Positions 1 through 8,966 of a stretch of DNA of 64,000 bases are shown one piece after another (positions within the stretch are counted from its first letter, which is position 1; every line of letters starts with the position of its first letter). The stretch is from contig JAMPAU010000001.1 of assembly GCA_023667045.1 (NCBI GenBank), forward strand, positions 968,469 through 1,032,468, written 5' to 3'. This DNA comes from Ruminococcus flavefaciens (GTDB lineage Bacteria > Bacillota > Clostridia > Oscillospirales > Ruminococcaceae). A program made the position numbers and the translations under genes. The notes under the pieces were generated by a model. That model was not told where the DNA came from and made no database searches. It saw nothing but the letters and a program-made list of their open reading frames with translations.

Positions 1-2
1 AG

Positions 3-512
3 ACTGAAATTCCGGACAAACTCGAAATAGCTAAAATAGTTCTCAGCGATATAACCCCCGATTACTCAAAAACCATTACTTTAAGTAAAGTACTTGAAGA
101 ACAAAACTGCATAAATATGTCTGACATTACAAGCATAACTGTAACACTAAACTCCGAAAACCTCGATACAAAGCAGATTTCGCTTGACCAGAGCCGTATA
201 AATATGAGCAACGTCCCCAACAATGACTACGAATACAAGGTAATCACTCCGAATCTCAGCCTTGAAATCGCCGGTCCGGCAGACATTATAGAAGAAGTAA
301 CCCCCAATGACATAGTGGCAGACGTTAATCTGCTGAACGCCAACATAACAGAAGACCAGTTCACATATGATGTAATATTCTCATGTCCCAAATATGACAA
401 CGTATGGGCAATAACTAACTACAAAGTCGCAATACGCCGTACCCCAAAGGAAACTACCCCCACAACAACTTCTTTTGATTCAATAACTACAGAAACAACA
501 GCTACCGAATAG
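3..512 (+). CDS. YbbR-like domain protein, C-terminal part (5' end outside window)
   Basis: The reading frame is open from base 3 to the TAG at 510-512, with no RBS at the first internal ATG (117), so this is the 3' end of a longer gene. The visible residues show repeating beta-strand patterns such as ITVTLNS and LSLEIAGPADIIEEV, followed by an alternating hydrophobic segment ending KVAIRR. This resembles the repeated YbbR domain of CdaR, the regulator of the diadenylate cyclase CdaA in Firmicutes. The tail is Thr/Ser/Glu-rich. Whether it is the cdaR orthologue depends on the missing N-terminus and on a cdaA gene upstream of the window. The family call is by pattern only. Confidence 0.5.
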   Translation, partial: TEIPDKLEIAKIVLSDITPDYSKTITLSKVLEEQNCINMSDITSITVTLNSENLDTKQISLDQSRINMSNVPNNDYEYKVITPNLSLEIAGPADIIEEVTPNDIVADVNLLNANITEDQFTYDVIFSCPKYDNVWAITNYKVAIRRTPKETTPTTTSFDSITTETTATE

Positions 513-541
513 TTGACAAAATATAAATTATATGCTATATT
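513..541 (+). promoter_or_regulatory. SigA-type promoter of the TraB-family gene
   Basis: A TTGACA box (513-518), a 17-base spacer and TATATT (536-541) begin immediately after the stop codon of the YbbR-like gene. The predicted start is about 30 bases upstream of the lipoprotein ATG at 574. Confidence 0.7.
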
Positions 542-573
542 ATTTATATTACTTTAAAAGAAAGGTTAACAAT

Positions 574-1743
574 ATGAAGAAAAAGAAAATTTTATGTGCA
601 TTCCTTACGGCTTTTCTTGCTGTAACGGCAGTATCATGCGGAAATGATGAAAGTTCTGAATCATCAAAGGAAATTACTGAATCATCTGCAACTGAACAGG
701 AAGAAACTACAGAGGAAATCACTACGGAAGAAGAAACAACTGAAGAAACAACATCAGAAGCTCCGGCAGAAGAAGAAACAACCGCTGAAACTGAACCAGA
801 AACATCAGAAGAAACTACTAAAAAAAGCTCCAGTGAGAATGTCTCCGTATACGGCACAATGGCAGATTTAAACAGCTATGTAACCTCCGCTGAAGTCGCT
901 CCTCCCCTCTGGAAAGTAACAGACCCCGAAACAAACAACGAAATATATATAATGGGTACTATCCATGTACTGCCGGAAAGCTTTACTGAGTTTCCGGACT
1001 ATGTAATGGATATTTACGAAAACTGTGACGGCGTGGCAGTAGAATACGACGTTACACAAATCACAAGCGATATACGTGCCTTAATGGCTTATCAGCAGAT
1101 GTTTCTGTATGACGACGGCACAACAATTACCGACCACATATCAGACGACACTTATCAGAAAGCCAAATCTTACTTTGAAAGTATAGGTGCTTACGTTGAT
1201 GAACTCGACCAGTTTTCAGCAGGCTACTGGTACAATCAGCTCGAAAGTGCCATGATGCTCCGCCTTGAAAACCTCAGCACTACAGGCGTTGACTCGTCTT
1301 TCATTGAATACGCAAACAACGACGGAAAAGAAGTCGTTGACATTGAAACCCTCGATATACAGGTTGGTGCAGTGGACGGCATGAGCGATGAACTTGTTGA
1401 TTTTGTCATGAACGAAATGCTCGACAATATGGACGAAATAGACGACTATGCAGAAACCCTCGCTGAACTCTATGACGCATGGGCTACAGGAAATGTTGAT
1501 GTAATGCTTGAAGAAAATAACGAGGAAATAGATGAACTTCCGGCAGACCTACAGGACGATTATGCAGACTACATGGACATTATGCTCTATAACCGCAACA
1601 AAGGTATGGCTGACAGGGCTTCCGAATTTCTGAAAGACGGTAAAAACTATCTCTTTATGGTAGGCTCTATGCACTACGCCGGAGACAAGGGCGTTGACGA
1701 CCTGCTCGCCGAAATGGGTTATACCGTTGAAAAAATATCATAA
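574..1743 (+). CDS. TraB/GumN-family lipoprotein
   Basis: The start is ATG 574, preceded by AAAGG, and not the in-frame ATG at 532 that overlaps the promoter. The 389-residue product has a lipoprotein signal with Cys22 in AVSC, then a Glu/Thr/Ser-rich linker to about residue 95. The C-terminal 290 residues match the TraB/PrgY/GumN family: an early IMGTIHVLP segment and a late MVGSMHYAG segment carry the two conserved GxxH elements, thought to be metal-binding or catalytic in this Tiki/EreA-like fold. Its substrate is unknown. It is probably anchored outside the membrane. It forms a single-gene unit, ending at a shared hairpin terminator. Confidence 0.85.
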   Translation: MKKKKILCAFLTAFLAVTAVSCGNDESSESSKEITESSATEQEETTEEITTEEETTEETTSEAPAEEETTAETEPETSEETTKKSSSENVSVYGTMADLNSYVTSAEVAPPLWKVTDPETNNEIYIMGTIHVLPESFTEFPDYVMDIYENCDGVAVEYDVTQITSDIRALMAYQQMFLYDDGTTITDHISDDTYQKAKSYFESIGAYVDELDQFSAGYWYNQLESAMMLRLENLSTTGVDSSFIEYANNDGKEVVDIETLDIQVGAVDGMSDELVDFVMNEMLDNMDEIDDYAETLAELYDAWATGNVDVMLEENNEEIDELPADLQDDYADYMDIMLYNRNKGMADRASEFLKDGKNYLFMVGSMHYAGDKGVDDLLAEMGYTVEKIS

Positions 1744-1750
1744 AAAAATC

Positions 1751-1777
1751 AGGACTGCTATAAATGCAGTCCTTTTT
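1751..1777. terminator. Bidirectional terminator between convergent genes
   Basis: AGGACTGC and GCAGTCCT form an 8-bp stem around an AT loop, with a T run to the right and an A run to the left. It serves both the TraB-family gene and the opposing carboxypeptidase gene. Confidence 0.75.
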
Positions 1778-1780
1778 ATA

Positions 1781-3334
1781 TCAGTGATAATATGAATCAA
1801 TACCTAAATACTCCTCAAGAGTGAGACCGCTGTTGTATACGTCAGTAGCCTTTTCCACGCCTAAATAACGTATATGCCACGGCTCATACTTATAACCTGT
1901 TATATTTTCCTTGCCTTTCGGGTAGCGGATTATAAAACCATACTCATGTGCGTGATTTTCAAGCCATATAGCTTCCGGAGTACCTGCAAAAGAATCATCA
2001 ATGGTGTTTACGTCTATTGCAAGACCTGTCTGATGTTCGGAATGTCCGGCACGTGCTGAAAAAGTATCTGCTGTTGCCTTGCCGTACCATGAAACATAAT
2101 TATTGTAAATTGTACTCTGATTTGAGTATGAACGGAAACCAGACGACAGATATATATTCAGCCCCTCTTTTGAGGCAGAGCTTGCAAGTTCATTGAACTG
2201 CTTAATAGTGGTTGCGTCCATTCCCGGAGAATATTCTGACGGAAGTGAGTAGCTTTTATTTGCTATAAGAATACCGTCGATATATGTAAGACCGTTTATC
2301 TGCTGAAACTTATGTGTTTTTTCTTCAACGGTAACTTTTATGTCTGCTTTTACTTTCGGATTGTCAACGCTTGTTACTGTTATCGTACAAGTACCTGCCG
2401 AAACTCCTGTTACATTGCCCCAGTAGTCAACACGTGCTACTTTTTCGTCGGAACTTGTCCATATTTCGTCCTTATTTGAAACGCTCTCCGGCAACATCGT
2501 TACGTATGATATATCAGAACTGTCAACAGTTATGTTCATTTCTTTCTTGGAAAGTCTTATTTCGCTTATTCTGTTTTCGTCTGTTACTGTAACTGCTATA
2601 TCTGCCTTTACTTCCGGATTGTCAACGCTTGTTACCGTTACCGTACAAGTACCTGCCGAAACTCCCGTTACATTGCCCCAGTAGTCAACAACTGCTATAT
2701 CCTCGTCGGAACTTGTCCATATTTCGTCCTTATTGGAGACACTCTCCGGCAACATTGTTACGTATGATATGTCAGTACCGCCTACAGATATATTCATGCT
2801 GTATTTAGAAAGCTTTATCTCAGAAATTTTCTGTACTGTCACGGTGGTAGTGGTTGAAGTACTGGTATCTTCCGAAACAGAAGTAGCAGTAGTAGTCTGA
2901 GTTGAAGAATATGAAGTGGTGGTGGCTGTAGTAGTGGCAGTAGTAACTGTAGTTGTTGTTTCGGTGGATATAATATGCTGTTCATTAAGCCACTGCTCCA
3001 TATCAAGCGTACCGCCTGTTGAAGTATATGAATAGTACGTCAGAACTGCTGTAGCGTCAACTGAATCAATAAGTCCGTCCCCGTTTATATCGGCTGATTT
3101 TTGCTGTTCTGTAGTAAATGTGCCTTTTTCTTCTGTTGAAAGTAAAGCGTATTCTACGAGTATACTGGTAGAATCCACTGCATCAATGAGTCCGTCATTG
3201 TTAACGTCACCTAATTTCCACACTACAGAAGTATCTTCAGTTGCCAATATTTTATTCTCTGTATTAATGCCGAAAATAGTCAGCGTACCCAAACCAACTG
3301 CAACAGACATTGTAAGTATTTTCTTTTTATACAT
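1781..3334 (-). CDS. Dockerin-containing VanY-type D,D-carboxypeptidase (M15B) with two BIG2 domains
   Basis: The start is ATG 3334, 5 bases after GAGGGG; the longer in-frame start at 3370 has no RBS. The 517-residue product has a signal peptide (about 1-32), a type I dockerin with two calcium loops (DVNNDGLIDAVD near 43, DINGDGLIDSVD near 82), a Thr-rich linker (124-167), two near-identical bacterial Ig-like group 2 domains (about 170-250 and 255-337), and a C-terminal M15B domain. That domain shows S432-x-H434-xxGxAx-D441 and the E484-P-W-H487 element, the zinc ligands and catalytic Glu expected of VanY-like D-Ala-D-Ala carboxypeptidases. It should trim peptidoglycan stem peptides outside the cell, docked to a cohesin protein. 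A dockerin on a cell-wall hydrolase instead of a glycanase is notable. Confidence 0.9.
   Translation of the reverse strand: MYKKKILTMSVAVGLGTLTIFGINTENKILATEDTSVVWKLGDVNNDGLIDAVDSTSILVEYALLSTEEKGTFTTEQQKSADINGDGLIDSVDATAVLTYYSYTSTGGTLDMEQWLNEQHIISTETTTTVTTATTTATTTSYSSTQTTTATSVSEDTSTSTTTTVTVQKISEIKLSKYSMNISVGGTDISYVTMLPESVSNKDEIWTSSDEDIAVVDYWGNVTGVSAGTCTVTVTSVDNPEVKADIAVTVTDENRISEIRLSKKEMNITVDSSDISYVTMLPESVSNKDEIWTSSDEKVARVDYWGNVTGVSAGTCTITVTSVDNPKVKADIKVTVEEKTHKFQQINGLTYIDGILIANKSYSLPSEYSPGMDATTIKQFNELASSASKEGLNIYLSSGFRSYSNQSTIYNNYVSWYGKATADTFSARAGHSEHQTGLAIDVNTIDDSFAGTPEAIWLENHAHEYGFIIRYPKGKENITGYKYEPWHIRYLGVEKATDVYNSGLTLEEYLGIDSYYH
2323..2827 (-). repeat. Tandem duplication encoding two BIG2 domains
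   Basis: Units at about 2584-2827 and 2323-2572 encode nearly the same residues (shared core SYVTMLPESVSNKDEIWTSS) and are also very similar at the DNA level. This points to a recent in-frame duplication inside the carboxypeptidase gene. Confidence 0.8.
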
Positions 3335-3577
3335 AATATCCCCTCTTTTTTTATTACCGCAAAAGAACATATTATCTTTTTTTGCGGTTCAAATACTATT
3401 ATATCATAAAAACAAAGCCAATAAAAGCCTTTTTACAGATTTTTACGTATTGCCCAAAATCTTGCTTTAAGTCGGTTACAAAATATACATAGGTCAGTAA
3501 TTATATAATAAATAAACTTGTTCGTGTATACTATTGTTTAAAAGGTTATATTTAATCAATCTTAAAAAAGTAAATAG

Positions 3578-3612
3578 ATAAAGAAATACCGCAATCCAAA
3601 GACTGCGGTATT
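3578..3612 (-). terminator. Terminator of the malQ-glgP operon
   Basis: AATACCGCA (3585-3593) pairs with TGCGGTATT (3604-3612). On the minus strand a T-rich stretch follows. It lies just beyond the glgP stop codon. Confidence 0.7.
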
Positions 3613-3617
3613 GTTAA

Positions 3618-5963
3618 TTATTTTATATTCCAGATATTTTCTGCATAGTCAGCAATTGTGCGGTCGGAGCTGAACTTTCCGGCATTGCACATATTGAGCC
3701 ACTGTTTCTTAGCAAAGGCGAGCCTGTCAGAACTGTAATCGCTGTTGGATTTAAGTTTTGTTTCAACATAGCTTTCGAGGTCGCCGAGCAGATAATAATG
3801 GTCGGGAGCGTGCCAGCTTGCACCGTCAAGGAGAGAGGTGTAGAGTTCACGGAAATCACCGCTTCCGCCGTCGGAAACAGTACCGTCAATGAGTGAGGAA
3901 ACTACTTTCTTAATCATCGGATTTTCAGCAAATACCTTTCTGCTGTCGTATTCGGGTACGATTTTTTCGAGTTCCTCAACCTTAGCACCGAAGATATAGT
4001 TATTTTCCTCGCCTGCCTCCTGAACGATTTCTATATTAGCACCATCATAAGTTCCGAGAGTTACAGCACCGTTAAGCATGAGTTTCATGTTGCCAGTACC
4101 GGAAGCCTCTGTGCCAGCTGTAGAAATCTGTTCAGAGATGTCAGCACCTGCCACGAGTTTTTCAGCATAGGAGACGTTATAGTTCTGAACAAATACGACT
4201 TTGAGCAAATCCTTTGTTTCGGGGTCGGAAGATACTATCTTTCCTATTTCGTTGATATACTTGATAATAGCCTTTGCACGCTTATAGCCGGGAGCAGACT
4301 TTGCACCAAAAATAAACGTTGTGGGTGTGAAATTCTTTATTGAACCGTCCTTTATGCCATAGTAAATCCAGAGAATAGAAAATGCATTGAGGAGCTGTCT
4401 CTTGTATTCGTGAAGTCTCTTAATCTGAATATCAAATACAGATTCCGGATTTACTTCAACGCCGTCATGTGCCTTTATGAAGTCGGCAAGCTGATTTTTC
4501 TTTGTCTGCTTGATTGAGATGAATTTATTAAGAATTTCTTCATCGTCGGCATACTTTGCAAGGTCTTTAAGCATATCAAGGTTAACAACCCACTCGTCTG
4601 TGCCGAGAAGTTCAGTGATAAGGCTTGAGAGTTCCATATTGCAGAGTGCAAGCCAACGTCTCTGAGTGATACCGTTTGTTTCGTTGCGGAAACGCTCCGG
4701 ATAAAGATTATACCAGTTTGCAAGAACTGTATCTTTAAGAATCTGTGTGTGAATCTCAGCAACGCCGTTGATATGACTTGATGCATAACAAGCCATGTCA
4801 GCCATGTGAATGAGTTCGCCCTTGATTATTTTCATTTCATTGATTTTTGCCTTTTCAACGCCCTTGTTGTAGAGTTCAGCAATAAGAGACTCGTTAATCT
4901 GAATGATTATCTCGTAAATTCTCGGAAGTACTTCCTCAACAAGACCAATCCACCACTTTTCAAGAGCCTCCTGCATTACGGTGTGGTTTGTGTAGTTGAA
5001 TACTTTCTTTGCGATTTCAAGAGCCTTGTCGAATGTATATCCCTCATTGTCAACAAGCTGTCTGATGAGTTCCGGAATGGAGATAACAGGGTGAGTGTCG
5101 TTAAGCTGTACGGAAATATAGTCAGCGAGATTTTCAAGAGTGCCATAACGTGCCTTGTGTTTCTTGATAATGTCTGTCAGTGAGGCACAGCTAAAGAAAT
5201 ACTGCTGTTTCAGACGTAATTTTTTACCCTCGTTGGTGTCGTCATTAGGATAAAGAACACGTGAAATATCCTCAGCATAGATTTTTTCCTTTGAGGCTTC
5301 AAGGTAGTTCTGACGGTTGAAAGTGTCAAAATCAAATTCCTTTACCGGTTCGGACTGCCAAAGGCGGAGAGTACCAACGTTTTCTGTTTTACAGCCAAAA
5401 ATGGGCATATCATACGGAACTGCCTTTACAGTCTGACCGTTGAAGTTAATTAAAACTGTATCTTCGTCACATCTCTTAGACCAGCAGTCGCCGTACTTTG
5501 TCCAGTCGTCGATGTCTTCGCACTGGTAGCCGTCAACGATAGACTGCTTGAAAAGTCCGTACTTATAGCGGATTCCATAGCCGTCGAGTGGCAGGGAAAG
5601 TGATGAAGCACTGTCAAGGAAACAAGCAGCAAGTCTGCCGAGACCGCCGTTACCGAGTGCTGAATCTTCAATTACTTCAAGGTCGGCAAGAGATATGCCG
5701 AGTTCATCAAAGACTTCCTGTACTTCGTCGTAAATGCCAAGACAGAGAAGATTATTATATACGGCACGTCCCACAAGAAACTCCATAGAAAGATATGCAG
5801 CACGTCTCTTTGAGAGATGTTCTTCACGGCTTGCATTCCAGCGGTCTGAGTAGAGTTCCATGACCGTATCGCCGAGAGCGTTGTGAATTTCCTGCGGTGT
5901 GGCTGACTTTATATCCTTAGGAAGTCTGCCTGTAAATTTTTCAATGAAAACTTTTTTGTCCAT
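3618..5963 (-). CDS. glgP: Glycogen/maltodextrin phosphorylase
   Basis: This PLP enzyme (GT35) releases glucose-1-phosphate from glycogen or maltodextrin. I chose ATG 5963 because GGAGG lies 7-8 bases upstream; an in-frame ATG at 5978 overlaps the malQ stop (TAATG) but has no SD. At 781 residues it is close to the bacterial family length. Visible signatures include GNGGLGRLAACFLDS near the N-terminal third and EASGTGNMKLMLNGA, which contains the PLP-binding lysine. It is the second gene of a two-gene operon with malQ and ends at a hairpin. The pair converts stored or imported alpha-glucans to glucose-1-phosphate and glucose in the cytoplasm. Confidence 0.97.
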   Translation of the reverse strand: MDKKVFIEKFTGRLPKDIKSATPQEIHNALGDTVMELYSDRWNASREEHLSKRRAAYLSMEFLVGRAVYNNLLCLGIYDEVQEVFDELGISLADLEVIEDSALGNGGLGRLAACFLDSASSLSLPLDGYGIRYKYGLFKQSIVDGYQCEDIDDWTKYGDCWSKRCDEDTVLINFNGQTVKAVPYDMPIFGCKTENVGTLRLWQSEPVKEFDFDTFNRQNYLEASKEKIYAEDISRVLYPNDDTNEGKKLRLKQQYFFSCASLTDIIKKHKARYGTLENLADYISVQLNDTHPVISIPELIRQLVDNEGYTFDKALEIAKKVFNYTNHTVMQEALEKWWIGLVEEVLPRIYEIIIQINESLIAELYNKGVEKAKINEMKIIKGELIHMADMACYASSHINGVAEIHTQILKDTVLANWYNLYPERFRNETNGITQRRWLALCNMELSSLITELLGTDEWVVNLDMLKDLAKYADDEEILNKFISIKQTKKNQLADFIKAHDGVEVNPESVFDIQIKRLHEYKRQLLNAFSILWIYYGIKDGSIKNFTPTTFIFGAKSAPGYKRAKAIIKYINEIGKIVSSDPETKDLLKVVFVQNYNVSYAEKLVAGADISEQISTAGTEASGTGNMKLMLNGAVTLGTYDGANIEIVQEAGEENNYIFGAKVEELEKIVPEYDSRKVFAENPMIKKVVSSLIDGTVSDGGSGDFRELYTSLLDGASWHAPDHYYLLGDLESYVETKLKSNSDYSSDRLAFAKKQWLNMCNAGKFSSDRTIADYAENIWNIK

Positions 5964-5977
5964 TTTATTTTCCTCCA

Positions 5978-7450
5978 TTATCTGTTGTATAATCTGTTTA
6001 ATTTTTTGATTTTCTTTACGAGTTCGGGCGTGAAATCGCTTACTTGCGTTCTGAACTGCCAGTTACCGCCGAGTACCGACGGTGTATTCATTCTGCCGTC
6101 TTTTCCTGCGTCAAGGAAATCCTGCATCTGTGCGGTTGCCACCATTGCAACACTCGCCCATGCACAGCGTATTACAGCCTCAGGAATGTCCTTTTTCTTC
6201 TTGACGTTGAGGTACTTTTTAGCGAACTTCAGCGACTTCGGCGACATTGATTCAACCCAGCCTATGAGAGTTTCGTTGTCGTGAGTGCCTGTATATGCAA
6301 AACAGTTTGAGTTAGCAAAGTTATGCGGAAGATGTTCATTTTCGCCATTGTCAAAACCAAACTGTAATACTTTCATGCCAGGGTAACCGCAGTTGTCAAG
6401 CAAAGCACGTACTTCGGGGGTAATAAAGCCCAAATCTTCGGCAATAATATTAAGTCTGCCGAGTTTTTCCTCTGCCGTCCTGAAAAGCTCATAGTCAGGA
6501 CCTTTTTTCCATTCGCCTACTGTAGCGTCCTCACTGCCGTAAGGAATAGTATAGTAGCTTTCAAATCCTCTGAAATGGTCGATTCTTACAATATCGTAAA
6601 GCTCGGAGGCGTTTTTAATGCGGTTAATCCACCATGCATAGCCTGTTTTTCTGTGGTAGTCCCAGTCATAGAGAGGATTGCCCCATAGCTGACCGGTCGG
6701 TGAAAAATCGTCAGGAGGACAGCCGGCAACAGATACCGGACGGTGTTTCTTGTCAAACCAGAATAGCTTAGGGTCTGCCCATGCCTCAACGCTGTCCAAA
6801 GCACAGTATATTGGAATATCCCCGATAATTTCAATGCCGTTGTCGTTGGCGTATTTTTTCAGCTCAGTCCACTGTCTGCTAAATTCAAACTGCACAAACT
6901 TAAAGAAATTAATATCTTTCTTGAGAAGTTTCTTAGCTTCTGCAACAGCCTTTGTTTTGTGCATTGAGATTTCATTTTCCCACTCATACCAAGCCTTGCC
7001 GTCGTTCTTGAATTTCAGAGCCATGAAAAGAGCGTACTCGTCAAGCCATGATTTATTCTTGTCACAGAATTTCTTATACTCCGGAAACTTAGACGGCTTA
7101 AAGCGTGAGTGTGCTATTTTCAGCACATCAAAGCAGTGGTCGTAAATCAGACTGTAATCGACTTTATCCGGCGAACTCTCCCAGTCAAAAGAAGAATACT
7201 CGTGACGTTCAAGGAGACCGTCGGATTCAAGTATTTCAAAGTCTATAAAGTAGGGATTTCCGGCGTTTACCGAAAACGACTGATAGGGAGAATCACCATA
7301 GCTTGTCGGGGACAGCGGAAGTATCTGCCAGCATTTAGTTTCACTTTTTTTAAGGAAGTCAACAAACTCAAAAGCGTGTTTTCCCATTTTGCCTATACCG
7401 TATTCAGACGGCAGACTTGATATATGCATTAATATACAGCTTTTACGCAT
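5978..7450 (-). CDS. malQ: 4-alpha-glucanotransferase (amylomaltase)
   Basis: This GH77 disproportionating enzyme transfers alpha-1,4-glucan segments between maltodextrins, producing glucose and longer chains for the phosphorylase downstream. The 490-residue length is typical. The N-terminal signature LHISSLPSxYGIG-type sequence (here MHISSLPSEYGIG), the IIGDIPIYCALDS region, the VRIDHFRGF nucleophile region, the IIAEDLGFI acid/base region and YTGTHDNET are all present. The start ATG 7450 has AAAGGTG about 11 bases upstream. The stop overlaps the first possible ATG of glgP, so the two are co-transcribed and probably translationally coupled. Confidence 0.96.
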   Translation of the reverse strand: MRKSCILMHISSLPSEYGIGKMGKHAFEFVDFLKKSETKCWQILPLSPTSYGDSPYQSFSVNAGNPYFIDFEILESDGLLERHEYSSFDWESSPDKVDYSLIYDHCFDVLKIAHSRFKPSKFPEYKKFCDKNKSWLDEYALFMALKFKNDGKAWYEWENEISMHKTKAVAEAKKLLKKDINFFKFVQFEFSRQWTELKKYANDNGIEIIGDIPIYCALDSVEAWADPKLFWFDKKHRPVSVAGCPPDDFSPTGQLWGNPLYDWDYHRKTGYAWWINRIKNASELYDIVRIDHFRGFESYYTIPYGSEDATVGEWKKGPDYELFRTAEEKLGRLNIIAEDLGFITPEVRALLDNCGYPGMKVLQFGFDNGENEHLPHNFANSNCFAYTGTHDNETLIGWVESMSPKSLKFAKKYLNVKKKKDIPEAVIRCAWASVAMVATAQMQDFLDAGKDGRMNTPSVLGGNWQFRTQVSDFTPELVKKIKKLNRLYNR

Positions 7451-7551
7451 CTGTTAAAATTCACCTTTCATTTTAATGTAGTCCGGTAACCTGTATAATT
7501 CCGCCATAATCTGTATATAATACCATAAAAAACGAAACGAGGTTACTTATA

Positions 7552-7947
7552 ATGAAATTTGCCCAGCATTTATTTGCATTTCTGATGGGGTACTTTATCT
7601 ACAGCCTTATCGAAATAATCAATCGTGGCTATACCCACTGGACTATGGCACTCACCGGCGGTCTGATACTGACAATACTTTACGCACTCAATAACATAAA
7701 AACCATGACCCTTATAAAAAGCTGTTTTATCGGGTCTGTGATAATAACGGCGATTGAGTTTATAGTGGGGGTATTTGATAATATTATTATGCACTGGAAT
7801 GTATGGGATTACTCCGGAATGCCTTTTAATGTTTCCGGACAGATATGCCTTTTGTTTTCGTGCTACTGGTTTCTGCTGTGCATACCTGCATATTACCTGT
7901 GCCGTATCATGCGGAAGAAATTCACTGCTGAGAGACAGATTTCATAA
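7552..7947 (+). CDS. Small CmpB-like (putative ABC transporter type IV) membrane protein
   Basis: A 131-residue protein with about four hydrophobic segments and a C-terminal EFIVGVFDNIIMHWNVWDYS motif. This resembles the PF06541 family of small membrane proteins labelled putative ABC-transporter type IV (CmpB-like). The label is historical and no transport role is established. The gene is divergent from malQ, stands alone, and is followed by a hairpin terminator. Family assignment is from the conserved acidic/aromatic motif only. Confidence 0.7.
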   Translation: MKFAQHLFAFLMGYFIYSLIEIINRGYTHWTMALTGGLILTILYALNNIKTMTLIKSCFIGSVIITAIEFIVGVFDNIIMHWNVWDYSGMPFNVSGQICLLFSCYWFLLCIPAYYLCRIMRKKFTAERQIS

Positions 7948-7960
7948 TATCCTAAAAAAC

Positions 7961-7994
7961 AGGCTGTTCCGATTATATCAGGACAGCCTTGATA
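7961..7994. terminator. Terminator between convergent small genes
   Basis: AGGCTGTTCC (7961-7970) and GGACAGCCT (7981-7989) form a stem with one bulge. An A run lies to the left, so it works best for the minus-strand zinc-ribbon gene and may also stop the plus-strand gene. Confidence 0.65.
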
Positions 7995-7999
7995 ATTTG

Positions 8000-8434
8000 T
8001 TAATTCATCTTGTTTGAATCAGCATTGAAAACATTGTTACTGCTTTCAGTGTAGTAATCGTTAGCCTCGAGAGCAGAAAAGTCTGTATCTTCAACTTCGG
8101 GAAGTCTTGCACCGCAACGACCACAGAACTGGTTACGCTCGTTAATCTCAGCGTCGCACTTCGGACAGATTTTATAGCCTTTCAGACCGTTAAGCTCATA
8201 TCTCATTCTCTTGATTCTTCTGCGTCTTGTGTCAATATCATCACAGAGAATTTTAAAGCTTGCGGGGTCGTCGTTAGGATTTTTGTAGTATTTCTTGCCG
8301 ATGTCAGCAAAAATCTCTACAATTCTTTCTTCCTCATACAGAATTTTTCTTTTGAGGTTATTCACCTCTGAGACAGTTTTAGATTTTTCAGCAACAACTC
8401 TCTGAGCGTCGTTGAATTTATCAATAATACCCAT
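8000..8434 (-). CDS. Zinc-ribbon protein with N-terminal helical region
   Basis: A 144-residue soluble protein. Residues 1-85 are charged and look helical or coiled-coil (repeated K/E/R with hydrophobic spacing). A zinc ribbon follows (CPKCDAEINERNQFCGRCGA, two CxxC pairs), then an acidic Asn-rich tail. No catalytic motif is visible. Zinc-ribbon proteins of this size are common in Firmicutes and mostly uncharacterised. It is a single gene under a consensus promoter. Confidence 0.7.
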   Translation of the reverse strand: MGIIDKFNDAQRVVAEKSKTVSEVNNLKRKILYEEERIVEIFADIGKKYYKNPNDDPASFKILCDDIDTRRRRIKRMRYELNGLKGYKICPKCDAEINERNQFCGRCGARLPEVEDTDFSALEANDYYTESSNNVFNADSNKMN

Positions 8435-8482
8435 TGCTAATCACTCCTACCGGAAAATTTTATTACAAAATATTGTACATAT

Positions 8483-8512
8483 ATTATACAACATAAAGTG
8501 AGGTGTTGTCAA
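8483..8512 (-). promoter_or_regulatory. SigA-type promoter of the zinc-ribbon gene
   Basis: On the minus strand, TTGACA (8512-8507), an 18-base spacer and TATAAT (8488-8483) lie about 50 bases upstream of the ATG at 8434. Confidence 0.75.
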
Positions 8513-8599
8513 GCGATTTCAAAATTTTTTTAAAAATACGTTAGTGATTTGTGCAAAACGCACATTTCAGCAATGATATTTTCGGTAAGCTGAATAATT

Positions 8600-8947
8600 T
8601 CAGTAGACCGGAAGCCCCCAGCCGTATGTATCGTCCCATTCCATTTCGTCGTCTTCTAAGGTTACTGTCCACTGACAGCCATGCAGTAACCTTGTGATTT
8701 CTGTAAGGCATTCAAGCCAGTACATAGCGACATCAAATGACAACTCAATGTCAGAATCGGGAAGTTTAGTCGCACCCTCAAATATTACGTTATTTTCCGG
8801 TACGCTGTCGTATACACAGAAATCCTCTGCTTTTTCGTCAAAAGGATATTCCGAATTGTATTTTTCAACGATATTATTCACTGAAACTTTTTCCGTATCA
8901 GTCAGCGGAGTGTTTCTTTCAGCGGTATAGTAAACTGAACATGACAT
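8600..8947 (-). CDS. Hypothetical acidic protein, possible immunity-type
   Basis: A 115-residue acidic protein with Trp/Tyr-rich stretches (YWLECLTEITRLLHGCQWTV, WDDTYGWGLPVY). No family recognised. The SD AAAGGAG precedes ATG 8947. It is the last gene of a tightly spaced minus-strand set (YwqG-like gene 19 bases upstream), so it is probably co-transcribed with it. Small acidic proteins beside YwqG-family genes are often immunity or accessory proteins of polymorphic-toxin loci; that is inference here, and no toxin is present. Confidence 0.6.
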   Translation of the reverse strand: MSCSVYYTAERNTPLTDTEKVSVNNIVEKYNSEYPFDEKAEDFCVYDSVPENNVIFEGATKLPDSDIELSFDVAMYWLECLTEITRLLHGCQWTVTLEDDEMEWDDTYGWGLPVY

Positions 8948-8966
8948 TTAAAATCTCTCCTTTACA

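Noticed and set aside
644-871. Lys/Gln-rich second frame inside the TraB-family linker
   Set aside because: It arises from the repetitive Glu/Thr codons of the true frame; no RBS.
5978-5980. glgP start at the ATG overlapping the malQ stop
   Set aside because: A perfect SD lies between it and the next in-frame ATG (5963), which is the better start.
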